A DNA stretch of 64,000 bases from Rufibacter glacialis (GCF_008271745.1 NZ_VKKZ01000020.1:792614-856613), one strand, 5' to 3'. Shown: positions 54,109 to 63,742, counted from the stretch's first letter. Notes: generated by a model not told the origin, from the letters alone. Translations and numbers: made by a program.

Positions 54109-54594
54109 TTATTCCAGGGAAAGGTCTACCACCGCTTTGAACTGCAGCCGATGCAGGGCACTGGCCATGCCATCGTTTTTCCGGAGCACGTCATAGAGGG
54201 CAAAATCCTCAAAACCGTGGCGCCAGAACTCGCTGCCCGTGGGGCAATAGGGATTCAAGATGCAGGAGGCTTGTTTTCCTTCGCTTATATTCAGCAGCCC
54301 CCAGCCGGGTGGCGTTTCCTCTTCTTTGACCAGGCCAGAGGGTACGCACAGGAACCGGTAGCGCCCTACCCCGTTGACCGGTAATTGCCAGAACTGGGTT
54401 TGGGTCTCTTTCTCAAAATCTGAGCGGGAAACAAAAAACTTAATGAATATACTTCTTCCAAAAGAGCCCACTCCCAGCACCACCGGGTCCTGCGGCGGGT
54501 CGTTTCCAGTGGCACAGCCTTGAAAAACAGTAGCACAGCTTGCTTCTGTCAAGAGCCATTTGCAGGCAATAGGAACCAGGTCTTGGTGCGTCAT
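54109..54594 (-). CDS. Hypothetical protein, possible restriction-endonuclease-like fold
   Basis: Protein of 161 residues with no signal peptide. The middle reads SRSDFEKE, then GRYRFLCVPSGLVKEEETPPGWGLLNI. In my experience the 'R-Y-x-F-x-x-P-x-G-L-x-x-x-x-x-x-P-x-G-W-G-L-L' run is characteristic of a family of small conserved proteins with a PD-(D/E)xK-like core, here preceded by a candidate SDF strand. There is no clear active-site Lys pair, so the fold is a guess. The gene stands alone between non-coding stretches. It looks coding from its motif; the role is unknown. Confidence 0.7.
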   Translation of the reverse strand: MTHQDLVPIACKWLLTEASCATVFQGCATGNDPPQDPVVLGVGSFGRSIFIKFFVSRSDFEKETQTQFWQLPVNGVGRYRFLCVPSGLVKEEETPPGWGLLNISEGKQASCILNPYCPTGSEFWRHGFEDFALYDVLRKNDGMASALHRLQFKAVVDLSLE

Positions 54595-54826
54595 CCTTGG
54601 TGGTTTTGAAAAGGAGACAAAATCTTATTCAGACGTTTTGTCGTCCAGGATCAACGCAGGCTCTTAAGGCACCGGCTGCTTCCGCAGCCTGGGGGAAAGT
54701 GTTTTAGATCACCTGGCCAGGGAAATACCCCGCTGATCTTGGTTTAAAGCCAAATAACGGGGTTTTGCTTTTTTCATACAAGGAAAGAAAATGAAAAGTA
54801 TGCCCTCAGAGAGAATCATTTCCTGG

Positions 54827-55507
54827 TTATCTGCCCAAGACGGCGGTGAGGTTCTGCCGGTAGGCCTCGCTTAACGGAATGGTTTTCTGGTGGATAGTGA
54901 CCTGATGCCGCTCCACCCTCTCAATTTTATGCACCGCCACCACGTACGACCGGTGCACCCGCACAAATTTTTCTGCGGGCAGCAGCTGAATGGCTTCCAT
55001 GAAGGTACTCCTGGACAAGACGTTCTTGTCCTTCAGGGCGAAGGTCACATAGTTGCCGGTCGCCTCCAGGTACAGGATCTCGTCAAACATGATCTTCAGC
55101 TGCTCATAGCCGGTTTTCACGTAGAGGTGGTCCTGGGTTTCTGAGGAGTTTCTGAAATTATAGAGCTCAAACGCCTTGTTGCACCCCTTGATAAAGCGGC
55201 TCAAAGAAAAGGGCTTGAGGAGGTAATCCACGGCATCCATCTCAAAACTGGTCACGGCGTGCTCAGAATAGGCGGTGGTGAAAATCAGCAGGGGCTTTTT
55301 GCTGAGCGAGTTGAAGAAGTCAATGCCCGAGATATCGGGCATCTTGATGTCCAGGAAAAGCAAGTCAATGGGTTCCTTCTGCAGGTACTCCAGGGCCTTG
55401 AAGGCATCGGTGAACTCGGCCCGCAGGTCCAGGAACGGAACCTTGGAGGCGTGTGACCGGATGATCTCCAGGGCAATAGGTTCGTCGTCTATGGCAATCG
55501 CTTTCAT
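54827..55507 (-). CDS. LytTR-family response regulator
   Basis: Protein of 226 residues from the ATG at 55507 (19 extra codons upstream overlap the kinase gene and are not typical). The receiver domain (~1-115) shows IAIDDEPIALE and phospho-Asp in LLFLDIKMPDISG. The LytTR DNA-binding domain (~130-226) shows YLEATGNYVTFAL, FMEAIQLLPAEKFVRVHRSYVVA and IPLSEAYRQNL. The partner kinase gene ends within the extra upstream codons, so the two genes are an operon. Targets are unknown. Confidence 0.93.
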   Translation of the reverse strand: MKAIAIDDEPIALEIIRSHASKVPFLDLRAEFTDAFKALEYLQKEPIDLLFLDIKMPDISGIDFFNSLSKKPLLIFTTAYSEHAVTSFEMDAVDYLLKPFSLSRFIKGCNKAFELYNFRNSSETQDHLYVKTGYEQLKIMFDEILYLEATGNYVTFALKDKNVLSRSTFMEAIQLLPAEKFVRVHRSYVVAVHKIERVERHQVTIHQKTIPLSEAYRQNLTAVLGR

Positions 55508-55535
55508 GGAACACAAGGTACAAATAGCCCGGCAC

Positions 55536-57044
55536 CTATGCCACCTGCAACGTGAGGTGCACAAAAAACTCTTTGCCCGTTTCCCGGATGATCACCTCAT
55601 GCTTGCCCGGGTACAGCAGGTGCAGGCGCTGCTTCACGTTCTTGAGCCCGATGCCGCTTTTGTGTTTCTCCGGGTCGGTGCCCTGCTTCAGATGCTTGCT
55701 GTTGTGCACGTCAAAGTACAGCGTGCGGTCTTTCACCTCCAGGGTAATGCTGATGTGCGACGGCTCCCGGAGGCTGATGCCGTGTTTGAAGGCATTTTCC
55801 ACAAATGGGATCAATAACATGGGCGAGATCTGGATGGTGTTGGGCTGGCATTCAATCACCGAACTGATGTTCACGTTAGGGCTGGAATCAGTGCGCAGGC
55901 GCTGGAAACTGATGTAGTTGTTCAGGTACTCAATCTCGCGGGACAGGGGTATTTTCTCCTGCATGTTTTCCTGCAGCATGAAACGCATCATGTCGCCCAG
56001 TTTCTCAATCCCTTCGCTCGTGCGCTCGGCTTTTTCCTGGATGGCCGTTCCGTAAATGGTGTTGAGGGCATTGAACAGGAAGTGCGGGTTGATCTGCGAC
56101 CGCAGGAAGTCAAAGCTGGCCGTGGATTGCCCCAGTTCCTTCTTCAGGTCATGGATCTCGGCGTTGCCACGCATCTGGCGCTTGTACAAGACCCAAGCCA
56201 GCGGCGCGGTAATAAGCACCTGGAAGGCCACATTGAACATGGCAAACCCAAAGGAGTAATCAAGGCTACGGGTGATGAGCACCGCCAATAAACCCACCAG
56301 CGGCACAGACAGCACCAGTAAAAGCAAGGTTTTCAATAAATAAGCCCTAAACGGATTCTTCTTTGGTAAAGCCGCCGGAATGAGCGCGTAAAACGAATAG
56401 CAGTACAATAAAATGGCGACGGGGAATAAAATCGCCCAGCCTACTATCAACTCTCCCTCGGCATCTGCAATGAGCAGCAGAAACATACTGATCATCCAGA
56501 GCACGAACGCTACAAGGGCGTCTCTGGTAATGATCTTGTACTTGGCCTGGATGACTTCTGAGTTGGAGAGCAGGTACAAACCCGCGTATTTGATCACCGA
56601 GTATACCCCGAAGAGCAACAGCAGCCAGAACGCGTAGAAGAAGCTTTCTTTGAACAAGGCGTCATAGGTGTCCTGCTCAGTGGCATAGCGGGCAAACAGG
56701 TAGTTCTTGGCGTAGGTGTTGGTGGTGCCAAACACCAACCCAATCACCCCAAAAGAGACTAGGATAATCAAGGCGCACCTGATGGGTTGCTGCCTTAGGA
56801 TCAGTTTGGGTACTACTATAAAATTAAGCACCAGAAACGCCAGAAAAAGGGTCAGGTACTGGATAAACAGCGGGAAGAAATAATCCTGGTAAAAGTAAAA
56901 GGGGGTATTGGCCTCTCTGAACCGGCCCTCTAACCTATACGGATAGGTGGTATTGAGAAAAAACACCGCAAAAACAAAGATGGTGGTCACCGCCCAGAAT
57001 TCAATCTTCTTGAGATACTGCGGATTGTGGATGAGGTCTTTCAT
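55536..57044 (-). CDS. LytS-type sensor histidine kinase with eight membrane helices
   Basis: Protein of 502 residues. About eight hydrophobic helices occupy residues 15-290, with a short linker helix after them. The His_kinase domain has the phospho-acceptor His321 in RSQINPHFLFNALNTIY. The HATPase region shows PFVENAFKHGIS and SGIGLKNVKQRL. Kinases of this family phosphorylate LytTR regulators; that regulator follows 28 bases after this stop. The membrane part has no recognised ligand-binding domain. Confidence 0.93.
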   Translation of the reverse strand: MKDLIHNPQYLKKIEFWAVTTIFVFAVFFLNTTYPYRLEGRFREANTPFYFYQDYFFPLFIQYLTLFLAFLVLNFIVVPKLILRQQPIRCALIILVSFGVIGLVFGTTNTYAKNYLFARYATEQDTYDALFKESFFYAFWLLLLFGVYSVIKYAGLYLLSNSEVIQAKYKIITRDALVAFVLWMISMFLLLIADAEGELIVGWAILFPVAILLYCYSFYALIPAALPKKNPFRAYLLKTLLLLVLSVPLVGLLAVLITRSLDYSFGFAMFNVAFQVLITAPLAWVLYKRQMRGNAEIHDLKKELGQSTASFDFLRSQINPHFLFNALNTIYGTAIQEKAERTSEGIEKLGDMMRFMLQENMQEKIPLSREIEYLNNYISFQRLRTDSSPNVNISSVIECQPNTIQISPMLLIPFVENAFKHGISLREPSHISITLEVKDRTLYFDVHNSKHLKQGTDPEKHKSGIGLKNVKQRLHLLYPGKHEVIIRETGKEFFVHLTLQVA

Positions 57045-57240
57045 GTGCTTCTATTTATAAAACAATGTTAGGGTAAAGGGATAAGGGAAAACAGAAAATG
57101 TGACGAATGCCGCTTAAAATGTGATGGACCTCCAAATCCGCTTTCGGCAACTAGGTGAGCCCAGGCGCAAGGACTGGTTTAGGACTTGAGACCGCTAGGA
57201 GTTTTCCCCAGGGCCCTTTCTTGATCTTGAGGTGCTGACC

Positions 57241-58240
57241 CTAGCCATTGTCCAATAAAAAGGTGATGCGCATGCCGTTTTGGTTTCCGGTAGGAACACC
57301 TGATTGCCTTGGTGTAAAAGCCGGCCGGCGTACTAAATCTCCTGAAGGTAGAGCACATGGCTCCCGCGGCGCCTCCTGCCCCAGGTTGCGTTCAGCAGCT
57401 GGTCGTCACAGAACTCGTTACCCAGGGCGCGGTTAGGGATAAGCGGTGGCAAAGCGAACTGAATTCATCCTAGGCTCAGCGGCTCCAATAGTTCCTTTTC
57501 CAGGTTTTCCTGGTTGGGTATGCTGGTAACCCGGGCCATCACCGCGCCCAGCAAACAAAATTCCAGGTGGTTGTATTGGTACTTCTGGCCGGGGATGAAG
57601 GCAAAAGGCAGGTCCCGAATCGTTTGACCATTTCACGGTAAGCCAAGTCCAGCTTAGACCATTGCTTTTCCCCGCGGGCTAGCGCCGTTTGCCGGTTCAG
57701 GCTTGAGCTGGCTTGGGTGAGGCCCGAGGCAGGGTTCAGAAATTGGCGCATCGTGCCCTCCTGGCCTTGAGCAGGTAAATCTTGCAGATAAAACGTGAGT
57801 GTATCCTCTAAGGGTACCTGCCCCTCCTCTGCCAGGCGCAGCAGGAGGGCCACGGTGAACTGCTTCGTCAAAGACCTGATCTTGCACACGGTGTGCGGAG
57901 AAATAGGAATGCCCATTTCGCCGTTGGAATCTCCATACCCCTGGGATAACACCATCTCCCCCGCCTGCGCCATGGCCAGGCTAAGGCCCGGCAGGTCTCC
58001 CGCCACCAAATAACTGTGGGCCAATGAATCTGCCAAGGCCTCCAACCCACTCAAATCAGGTTCGGCCGGGGGCGCAAGTTTGGTATTGGATCGGGAAGCC
58101 TGGGGGGTAATACAGTCAGTAGACGCACATCCGGCTAGCATTCCGCCTGCCAGGACGAACAAGAGCAAGAAGGTTTTCAGGACCAGGCTTCTTCCATGAT
58201 GCTGGGCCCCGGGAAAAGATTTTTGTGGTATAGCTTCCAT
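57241..58240 (-). pseudogene. Decayed serine hydrolase (beta-lactamase-like) lipoprotein gene
   Basis: The first ~210 codons (58240 to ~57630) encode a lipoprotein signal (Cys38 in MLAGC) and the start of a class C beta-lactamase/penicillin-binding fold with the SLTK nucleophile motif (Ser123, Lys126). Around 57615-57635 the frame breaks. In the next frame the family sequence continues as DLPFAFIPGQKYQYNHLEFC and LLGAVMARVTS, with the conserved Tyr-Asn pair, then meets a TGA near 57464. Further remnants in other frames (RITFLLDNG before a TAG at 57241-57243) suggest more decay. The intact relative would be ~450 residues. A non-functional gene is the best reading; a sequencing error would explain the first shift but not the later stops. 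Confidence 0.72.
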
Positions 58241-58418
58241 GATCGTTTTCGTTAAACACTGGTAAAACCCTGCAACTTTAAGACAAGGATAGGAAGCATT
58301 TACACCAACAAAAACTAAATGTGACGGAAGCCCTACAAAATGGGATGGAAACTGGGTTCAGGTAAAATTTTGGCTGGTAACCGGCTCCAAAAGGCTTAAT
58401 CAGCAGGTAACAGAAGGC

Positions 58419-58454
58419 GTTTTACCCGTCTTTCTGGAAAACCAGGCGAAAAAG
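58419..58454. repeat. Dispersed dyad-like repeat, copy K
   Basis: GTTTTACCCGTCTTTCTGG, AAAACCAGGC and GAAAAAGG. Its first 15 bases are identical to copy A. It starts 13 bases after the FUSC-type gene stop on the minus strand. Confidence 0.6.
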
Positions 58455-58466
58455 GAACGGAGCTCT

Positions 58467-59564
58467 TCAGGAGGCCACCGGTGGAGGCCAGGCAGTTTCC
58501 CTGGCAACTTTCAAGGGCTGGGCTTCGGCCACCATGCGCCCTAAATCAGTGAGAATACTACCCATGTCCCGGATGGTCTCCAGAGAGCTGATTTTGTTCA
58601 GGCTGTCCAGGCACCTTGCCTGCTCCACCCGGGCGGTTTCAATAGCGTCTTGCAGGTGTTGGAGGGTATCAGCGGTGACATGTACCGCCGCCAGCCCATA
58701 CGCCGAAAGGATGTGCGCGGTGGCTTCCATAGCTTGTTTGAGCCGCTGCACATAGGCCTGTTCCAAGTAGAGAGGCTGGTTTTCCTGGATATCCGCCAAG
58801 CTCCGCCGAATGCCCCTGATCTGGATGGTGATGCTTTCCAATTGCACGATGGTTTCTGCCAGGTGATGGAGGCGTTCGCGCTTGTGCGTGAGCAAGGGGT
58901 TGTATTTCAGGCTCTGTTCGGCCAGATCCAGTGACTTCCGGCAAGCCTGGGCCTCCTTGATCAAAGCATCCACCTCTGACCTACCGGTTTTCCGGGCCGG
59001 GCCCAGGTCTTCCAACAGCACCGCCAATCCCTGTAGCGTCTTAGCCGAAAGACTGCTATAGGCCAAGATGCTCCGTTCAACCTCAGGTATCGCGTTTTGG
59101 GGAATAATGAGGGCGTTGATCAGCACGGCAATGCCAGAGCCCAGTACCGTTTCTATGATTCTTTCAAAGGCGTACCCTTCGCGGGTTTGGCCAAAGGCGA
59201 GCACCAGCAAAGAACTGATGGCCACCTGGGAAATGATCTGCGGATTCAGGCGGAGAGCCTTAGCCAGACCCATGCCCAGGAGGATGATGAAGAAAATGGA
59301 AACTGCCCCAATCTGGAACCAATGCCCCAGTAACATGCTCACCAGAACACCGCCAATAATGCCAATGATCCGGTGCGTAGCCTTATCTACTGAATCTGCC
59401 ACGGTCACCTGCACTGTTAGGATGGCGGCCACGGCGGCAAAATACGGGTACTCCGACTGCAGGAGCGTAGAAGCTACAAACCAGGACAAGGCTGCCGCAA
59501 AAGCGGTCTTGGTTATCTGCAGGGTCAACCCCACCCTGCCCAATATGTTCATGAGCTTGTCCAC
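58467..59564 (-). CDS. FUSC/aromatic acid exporter-family membrane protein
   Basis: Protein of 365 residues. Five to six membrane helices occupy residues ~12-155, with the family pattern YPYFAAVAAILTVQ, then ATHRIIGIIGGVLVSMLLG. A long soluble helical half (~165-350) follows, which would sit in the cytoplasm. Proteins of this family (aromatic acid exporter type) are half-size relatives of YccS/FusC and are thought to export small organic acids. No adaptor gene lies beside it. Monocistronic. Confidence 0.82.
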   Translation of the reverse strand: MDKLMNILGRVGLTLQITKTAFAAALSWFVASTLLQSEYPYFAAVAAILTVQVTVADSVDKATHRIIGIIGGVLVSMLLGHWFQIGAVSIFFIILLGMGLAKALRLNPQIISQVAISSLLVLAFGQTREGYAFERIIETVLGSGIAVLINALIIPQNAIPEVERSILAYSSLSAKTLQGLAVLLEDLGPARKTGRSEVDALIKEAQACRKSLDLAEQSLKYNPLLTHKRERLHHLAETIVQLESITIQIRGIRRSLADIQENQPLYLEQAYVQRLKQAMEATAHILSAYGLAAVHVTADTLQHLQDAIETARVEQARCLDSLNKISSLETIRDMGSILTDLGRMVAEAQPLKVARETAWPPPVAS

Positions 59565-59650
59565 TAGGTACTCTTACTTCTATAGTGGTTTTTGGTTGGC
59601 GTTCGGACCTTCGGCACTATAGAAAAACGACCACCGGTATGGCCATTTCC

Positions 59651-60304
59651 TTAGCGGTGGCTGCGGTAACCAATACCAAATAGCGTATGGAAAGCAATGT
59701 TAGGGACGGTAGCGGAACCACCGCCCGCCAAGGGCATCCTGGCCCAGGCCGCGGTTAGTTTTGCCTCTGGTCTGAAAAACCAATGATCAGCAAACCCAAC
59801 CTTTGGGCCCACAGCGGCCTGCAGGCATAGTCCGGAAATATGGTACCCGCCGCCCAGCAGACTTTTCACCGGGTTGATGCTCTTGCCCCTCAAACGCCCC
59901 TCCGGATGGCCAATCACCAACCCCAGCCCCAGCCTGAACCATGATTTTGACATGGGGCCCGGCAGAGCCCGGCTTACCATTGCCAGGTTATAACCATGTG
60001 ACACCTCAAAATGCTCCAGGTTGGGGGTGGGGTTCTCCAGGTAGAGCTTATGGTGCACCAGTTCAGCGCTCCACTGCCGGTACCCCAGCCGGTACGCGTA
60101 GTACGGGGAACCGGTCCAGGGGCGGGTTTTGTAGCGGGCCCTGATCTGAATAGGAGGCTGACCAGGTTGCTCAATTTTCAGGCGCGTGGGCAGGCTCCAG
60201 GAAGTGCCCGCAAACACCTCTGCTGTGAGGCCCTGCCCTACAGAGGGAAGGCAGCTTCCCATTGTCGCTACCACCAGCCACCCCACCTTTCTGAAAAAGC
60301 CCAT
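59651..60304 (-). CDS. Exported hypothetical protein, probable outer-membrane barrel
   Basis: Protein of 217 residues. Signal peptide ~1-24 (ending SVGQ). The rest has alternating short strands with many aromatic residues (YYAYRLGYRQWSAELVHHKLYL, GGGYHISGLCLQAAVGPKVGF) and ends in a strand-like FHTLFGIGYRSHR. No family recognised. Stands between the FUSC-type gene and a divergent sugar dehydrogenase gene. Confidence 0.7.
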   Translation of the reverse strand: MGFFRKVGWLVVATMGSCLPSVGQGLTAEVFAGTSWSLPTRLKIEQPGQPPIQIRARYKTRPWTGSPYYAYRLGYRQWSAELVHHKLYLENPTPNLEHFEVSHGYNLAMVSRALPGPMSKSWFRLGLGLVIGHPEGRLRGKSINPVKSLLGGGYHISGLCLQAAVGPKVGFADHWFFRPEAKLTAAWARMPLAGGGSATVPNIAFHTLFGIGYRSHR

Positions 60305-60527
60305 CTTATTCTGCCCTCCGGTTCTATTCCATTTCCCGTTCTTTTTTAACGGCTACCGCCGAAGGGAGGTGGTGAACCAGGTATAAAAAACACGGCACGT
60401 ATTCCCAGGTTAAACAAGCCCAACTTATTGCGGTTGAAAGAAGTAAAAACCTATAGGAAACCTGCTCTGGTTCTGACCACCAAAGTCATTAATGACGAAC
60501 AGAGGGATTCCCGTTAAAATTGAAGCC

Positions 60528-61775
60528 ATGAAACAACTAGTCAACCTTGCCCTGGTAGCCTTCACGTTGGCTGGCGCCGCCTGTAGCCAAAAAGATAACC
60601 AGCAGGAAGAAACGCCATCACCTAACCCTGTTGGCAGCTGCACTCCCCTGGAAAACCGAACCGCCAATGCCCCGGCACAAAAACCTGCCTTTGCCGGCCA
60701 AACCAGGGCCTGTGGTATTACTTCTGGCGTGGCCTTGAACGTAACGGTTTTAGCAAAAGGGCTGGAAAATCCCTGGGCAGTGGAACCTCTTCCCGATGGA
60801 TCATTGCTGGTCACCGAGAAACCGGGCCGGTTGCGCCTCATTTCCCCTACCGGGGAAGTGGGCCCCCCTATTAGTGGATTACCCCAGGTAGATGCCCGCG
60901 GGCAGGGAGGTCTGCTGGACGTTGCGCTAAGCCCCACCTTCTCCTCAGACCGAACCATCTTCTGGAGCTTCTCAGAACCCCGCACTGGCGGAAACGGCAC
61001 CAGTGTCGCCCGCGGCGTCTTGTCTCCCGACCGCAGGAGTCTGGAGCAGGTGCGGGTCATTTTCAGGGCTTTGCCTACCTACAACGGCACCATGCACTAC
61101 GGCTCCCGCCTGGCCTTTGGGCCAGACAACATGCTGTACGTCACGTTAGGTGAGCGGTCAGATCTGGCCGTACGGCCCCAGGCGCAGCACCTGAACAGCC
61201 ACATGGGCAAGATCCTGCGCCTTACCCCAGACGGTACTCCCGCTCCTGGTAATCCCTTCATTTCAGAAGCAGGCGCTCTACCTGAAATCTGGACTCTAGG
61301 ACATAGAAATGTGCAGGCGGCAGCGTTTGACCAGGAAGGTAAACTTTGGATAGTGGAGATGGGTCCGCAGGGTGGAGATGAGTTAAACCAGTTGGAGAAA
61401 GGCAAGAACTATGGTTGGCCATTAGTTACCTACGGCCAAGAATACTCGGGGAACCCGGTACCTAATTCCGTCACGGCCAAGGCTGGTTTTGAGCAACCAG
61501 TCTATTACTGGGACCCCGTTATTGCTCCCTCAGGGGCTCAATTTTATACAGGAGCAGCATTCCCTGAATGGCAAGGAAACCTTTTGGTGGGAAGTTTGAA
61601 AGACAGGCGCCTGGTACGCTTGAAGATTGAGAAAGGCAGAGTCACCGGGGAAGAGCACCTGCTCACTGACAGGGGCCAACGGATCCGGGACGTACGCCAA
61701 GGACCAGACGGTGCCCTCTACCTAGTCACCGACCAAGCCAACGGAGAACTCTGGAAAATTACTCCTCAACGGTAG
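60528..61775 (+). CDS. PQQ-dependent soluble aldose sugar dehydrogenase, lipoprotein
   Basis: Protein of 415 residues from the ATG at 60528, which begins a lipoprotein signal with lipid Cys19 (LAGAAC); an ATG 12 codons upstream is less likely. Six-bladed propeller of the GSDH type: LENPWAVEPLPDGSLLVTEKPG, RGQGGLLDVALSP, LAFGPDNMLYVTLGE, WTLGHRNVQAAAFD and EMGPQGGDELNQL. It would oxidise aldoses in the periplasm with PQQ as cofactor. No PQQ synthesis genes are in the window. Confidence 0.9.
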   Translation: MKQLVNLALVAFTLAGAACSQKDNQQEETPSPNPVGSCTPLENRTANAPAQKPAFAGQTRACGITSGVALNVTVLAKGLENPWAVEPLPDGSLLVTEKPGRLRLISPTGEVGPPISGLPQVDARGQGGLLDVALSPTFSSDRTIFWSFSEPRTGGNGTSVARGVLSPDRRSLEQVRVIFRALPTYNGTMHYGSRLAFGPDNMLYVTLGERSDLAVRPQAQHLNSHMGKILRLTPDGTPAPGNPFISEAGALPEIWTLGHRNVQAAAFDQEGKLWIVEMGPQGGDELNQLEKGKNYGWPLVTYGQEYSGNPVPNSVTAKAGFEQPVYYWDPVIAPSGAQFYTGAAFPEWQGNLLVGSLKDRRLVRLKIEKGRVTGEEHLLTDRGQRIRDVRQGPDGALYLVTDQANGELWKITPQR

Positions 61776-62181
61776 TTCCCTGCCACAGGAAGTGTAGGCA
61801 CAGGAAAAAAAAACTCGGTTCCTCTACTGGTTTCAAGGAAGTTTCAGAAGAAAAGCCCCAACACGGGAGGTAAGAGGTAGTTTACCCTTCTTTCCTGTTA
61901 ATCGAACAACATGGCCTCTAGATGCAAGAATAAGTGGAGCAAAAAAGGAAAAATAATTCAAACCCAAATAAACGTGACTCCTCATCAATATGGTATTTAC
62001 CTCCCAACATACCAGCTAAAGGATTGCCTTCACTGGATGAGGGAATAGAATCATGAAAAGGCAAAAACCAGAATTCCATTGGATTGGCTTCCTGAAGAGG
62101 ACCATGGAAATGCTACATAATTCGTCATCCAATTTATAAAAGTTGTTTTTTTAAACAAGAGGCCTAGGATACTCCAACACC

Positions 62182-62216
62182 CTATTTCAGGGTCTTTTTG
62201 GTAAAACAGGCATAAA
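62182..62216. repeat. Dispersed dyad-like repeat, copy L (diverged)
   Basis: CTATTTCAGGGTCTTTTTGG, TAAAACAGGC and ATAAAA. It abuts the long inverted repeat that starts at 62217. Confidence 0.4.
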
Positions 62217-62288
62217 ATATCAGAGGGTATGCTCCCACAAAATAGCGTTTAATTCATCGCCATTTTGTGGGAGCATACCCTCTGATAT
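62217..62288. repeat. Perfect 27-bp inverted repeat with 18-base loop
   Basis: The arm at 62217-62243 begins ATATCAGAGGGTATGCTCCC and the arm at 62262-62288 is its exact complement. Inside the 18-base centre GCG and CGC can add three more pairs. On the minus strand the stem is followed by TTTTATGCC, so it may terminate the CHRD gene whose stop is 62 bases away. Its length and perfection exceed what termination needs. Confidence 0.85.
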
Positions 62289-62350
62289 ATACCAAAGAAT
62301 CTTCTCCTGCCCCAAGTGAGATAGGATTCGATACTTTATAAAGCTTCTCC

Positions 62351-62821
62351 TTAAGGCTGCGGCCTCACCTGGCCCCTGATTTCTCCACCCGGGAATTGTG
62401 CCGAGTGGATGTTCACGTAGTATTTACCAGCCAAAAGTTCGGCCTCTTGGTCTGCGGTCAAAGCAGGCGTTTGGGCGTTAATGGGGCTGGTATATGGGGC
62501 AGAGCCAATCGGAATCACGATGGGTCCACTCACGCCCACGTCTCCTCTGTGAAAGTGCATGGCCGTAGGAGTTAGCCCCGAGAAGGTAATGGTATAGGTA
62601 AGAATCTTAGTGTCTTTGTTATAAGAACCAGTAAACGTACCGGTTGCCTGAGATGAATTAGCAGGTACCTCTTCAGAACCTCTTATAGTGGTGTTCTGAA
62701 ATTTGACAATGTTCGTGGGTTGATCATCATCGTCATCATCATCGCTGCAACCAACCGTTACGAAGGCCAAGGACATGAACAGGGCAAAAATTAATCGGGC
62801 AAGGGAATAGGGAGTTTTCAT
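62351..62821 (-). CDS. CHRD-domain lipoprotein
   Basis: Protein of 156 residues. Lipoprotein signal with lipid Cys25 (VTVGC), followed directly by Ser and seven Asp (27-33). The CHRD domain covers ~38-155: LTYTITFSGLTPTAMHFHRGDVGVSGPIV and the closing YYVNIHSAQFPGGEIRGQV. CHRD domains occur in chordin and in many bacterial surface proteins; the bacterial function is unsettled. An acidic tract right after the lipid Cys is a common surface-export signal in Bacteroidota (inference here). Confidence 0.92.
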   Translation of the reverse strand: MKTPYSLARLIFALFMSLAFVTVGCSDDDDDDDQPTNIVKFQNTTIRGSEEVPANSSQATGTFTGSYNKDTKILTYTITFSGLTPTAMHFHRGDVGVSGPIVIPIGSAPYTSPINAQTPALTADQEAELLAGKYYVNIHSAQFPGGEIRGQVRPQP

Positions 62822-63680
62822 GAAAGTAAATTTTCATTTGATATTTGTCTTATAAAAGGGTAAGTCATTCCACTCAGCACAAGAGACGTGCTGCGCCAAG
62901 GATCAAAATCAAATAACTTTATAAATCTTCTGTTGGATTGTTTTACCAGCTAAAAAAAACGAACTGCCTAACTTCTAACCTTTTACCCGACTATTATTTC
63001 AACGGTTGAGCCTTTAACAAAGGGTCCAGCTACTAAACCAAAACAAGGGAATTCTTATAGGGGAATACCAAAAAGGATTTACAACTGGAGCCAACAGGTA
63101 CGGATTGAAATTTTTTCTAAAGAAGCTCTACATACTACCGGCCAATTAGTTCTAGGCCCATACACGTTGTGTAGAACCAAGTAACCAAAAAAAGGTTTGT
63201 TTGCTGACATATTTTTCCCCTTCTCCAGTAGTTGGTGTACTTGAAACCCACAAAAATGTTCAACCCTTAGAATTTGTATAAAGGAGTTTAGGAAAGAATA
63301 TCCAGCAAATACACCAATCTTCTAAAGTGAACAGCTTATAAAATGAACTTACTAAGACTACACCAAGGCCTAGATTAATCTTTTTTCCAAGGACAAATTA
63401 ACGTTAAGGGATAATTCTTGACTCAACTCCCTAAGTTGAAGAACCAAATTGATAGAAGGTTCTTAAACTCCTAAAGCAAAGATCATAAGCTTCACCTGTG
63501 CGAATGGAACACTACTTTTGAAAATTCATCCCCATCAGCGACTAATAGAAAAACCCTAATTCATGGTGATTGATTAAAACTTAGAAAATACGATAGATAC
63601 AAAAAAGATTGCCTTAAGAATCATGAGCGATTAAGTAATACGGATTTACAATGAAGAATGCCCCTAATAACTAAGGTTAA

Positions 63681-63742
63681 AGAAAAAAAGCCTGTACCCC
63701 AAGATAGGACCTTTCGGTTTCTATCCTGGGGTACAGGCTTTT
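63681..63742 (-). terminator. Strong intrinsic terminator of the rRNA operon
   Basis: Arms of 21 bases (63687-63707 and 63721-63741) with one mismatch. On the minus strand the stem starts AAAGCCTGTACCCC, is capped by a GAAA tetraloop within ACCGAAAGGT, and ends GGGGTACAGGC followed by seven T. It lies about 140 bases past the 5S rRNA 3' end. Confidence 0.88.

Larger units (their letters stand above)
61776..62350. other. Interval between convergent genes, with repeat copy and long hairpin
   Basis: 575 bases, AT-rich, no gene. It holds a diverged dispersed-repeat copy at 62182-62216 and a partial one near 61880. A perfect 27-base inverted repeat follows at 62217-62288. Confidence 0.55.
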
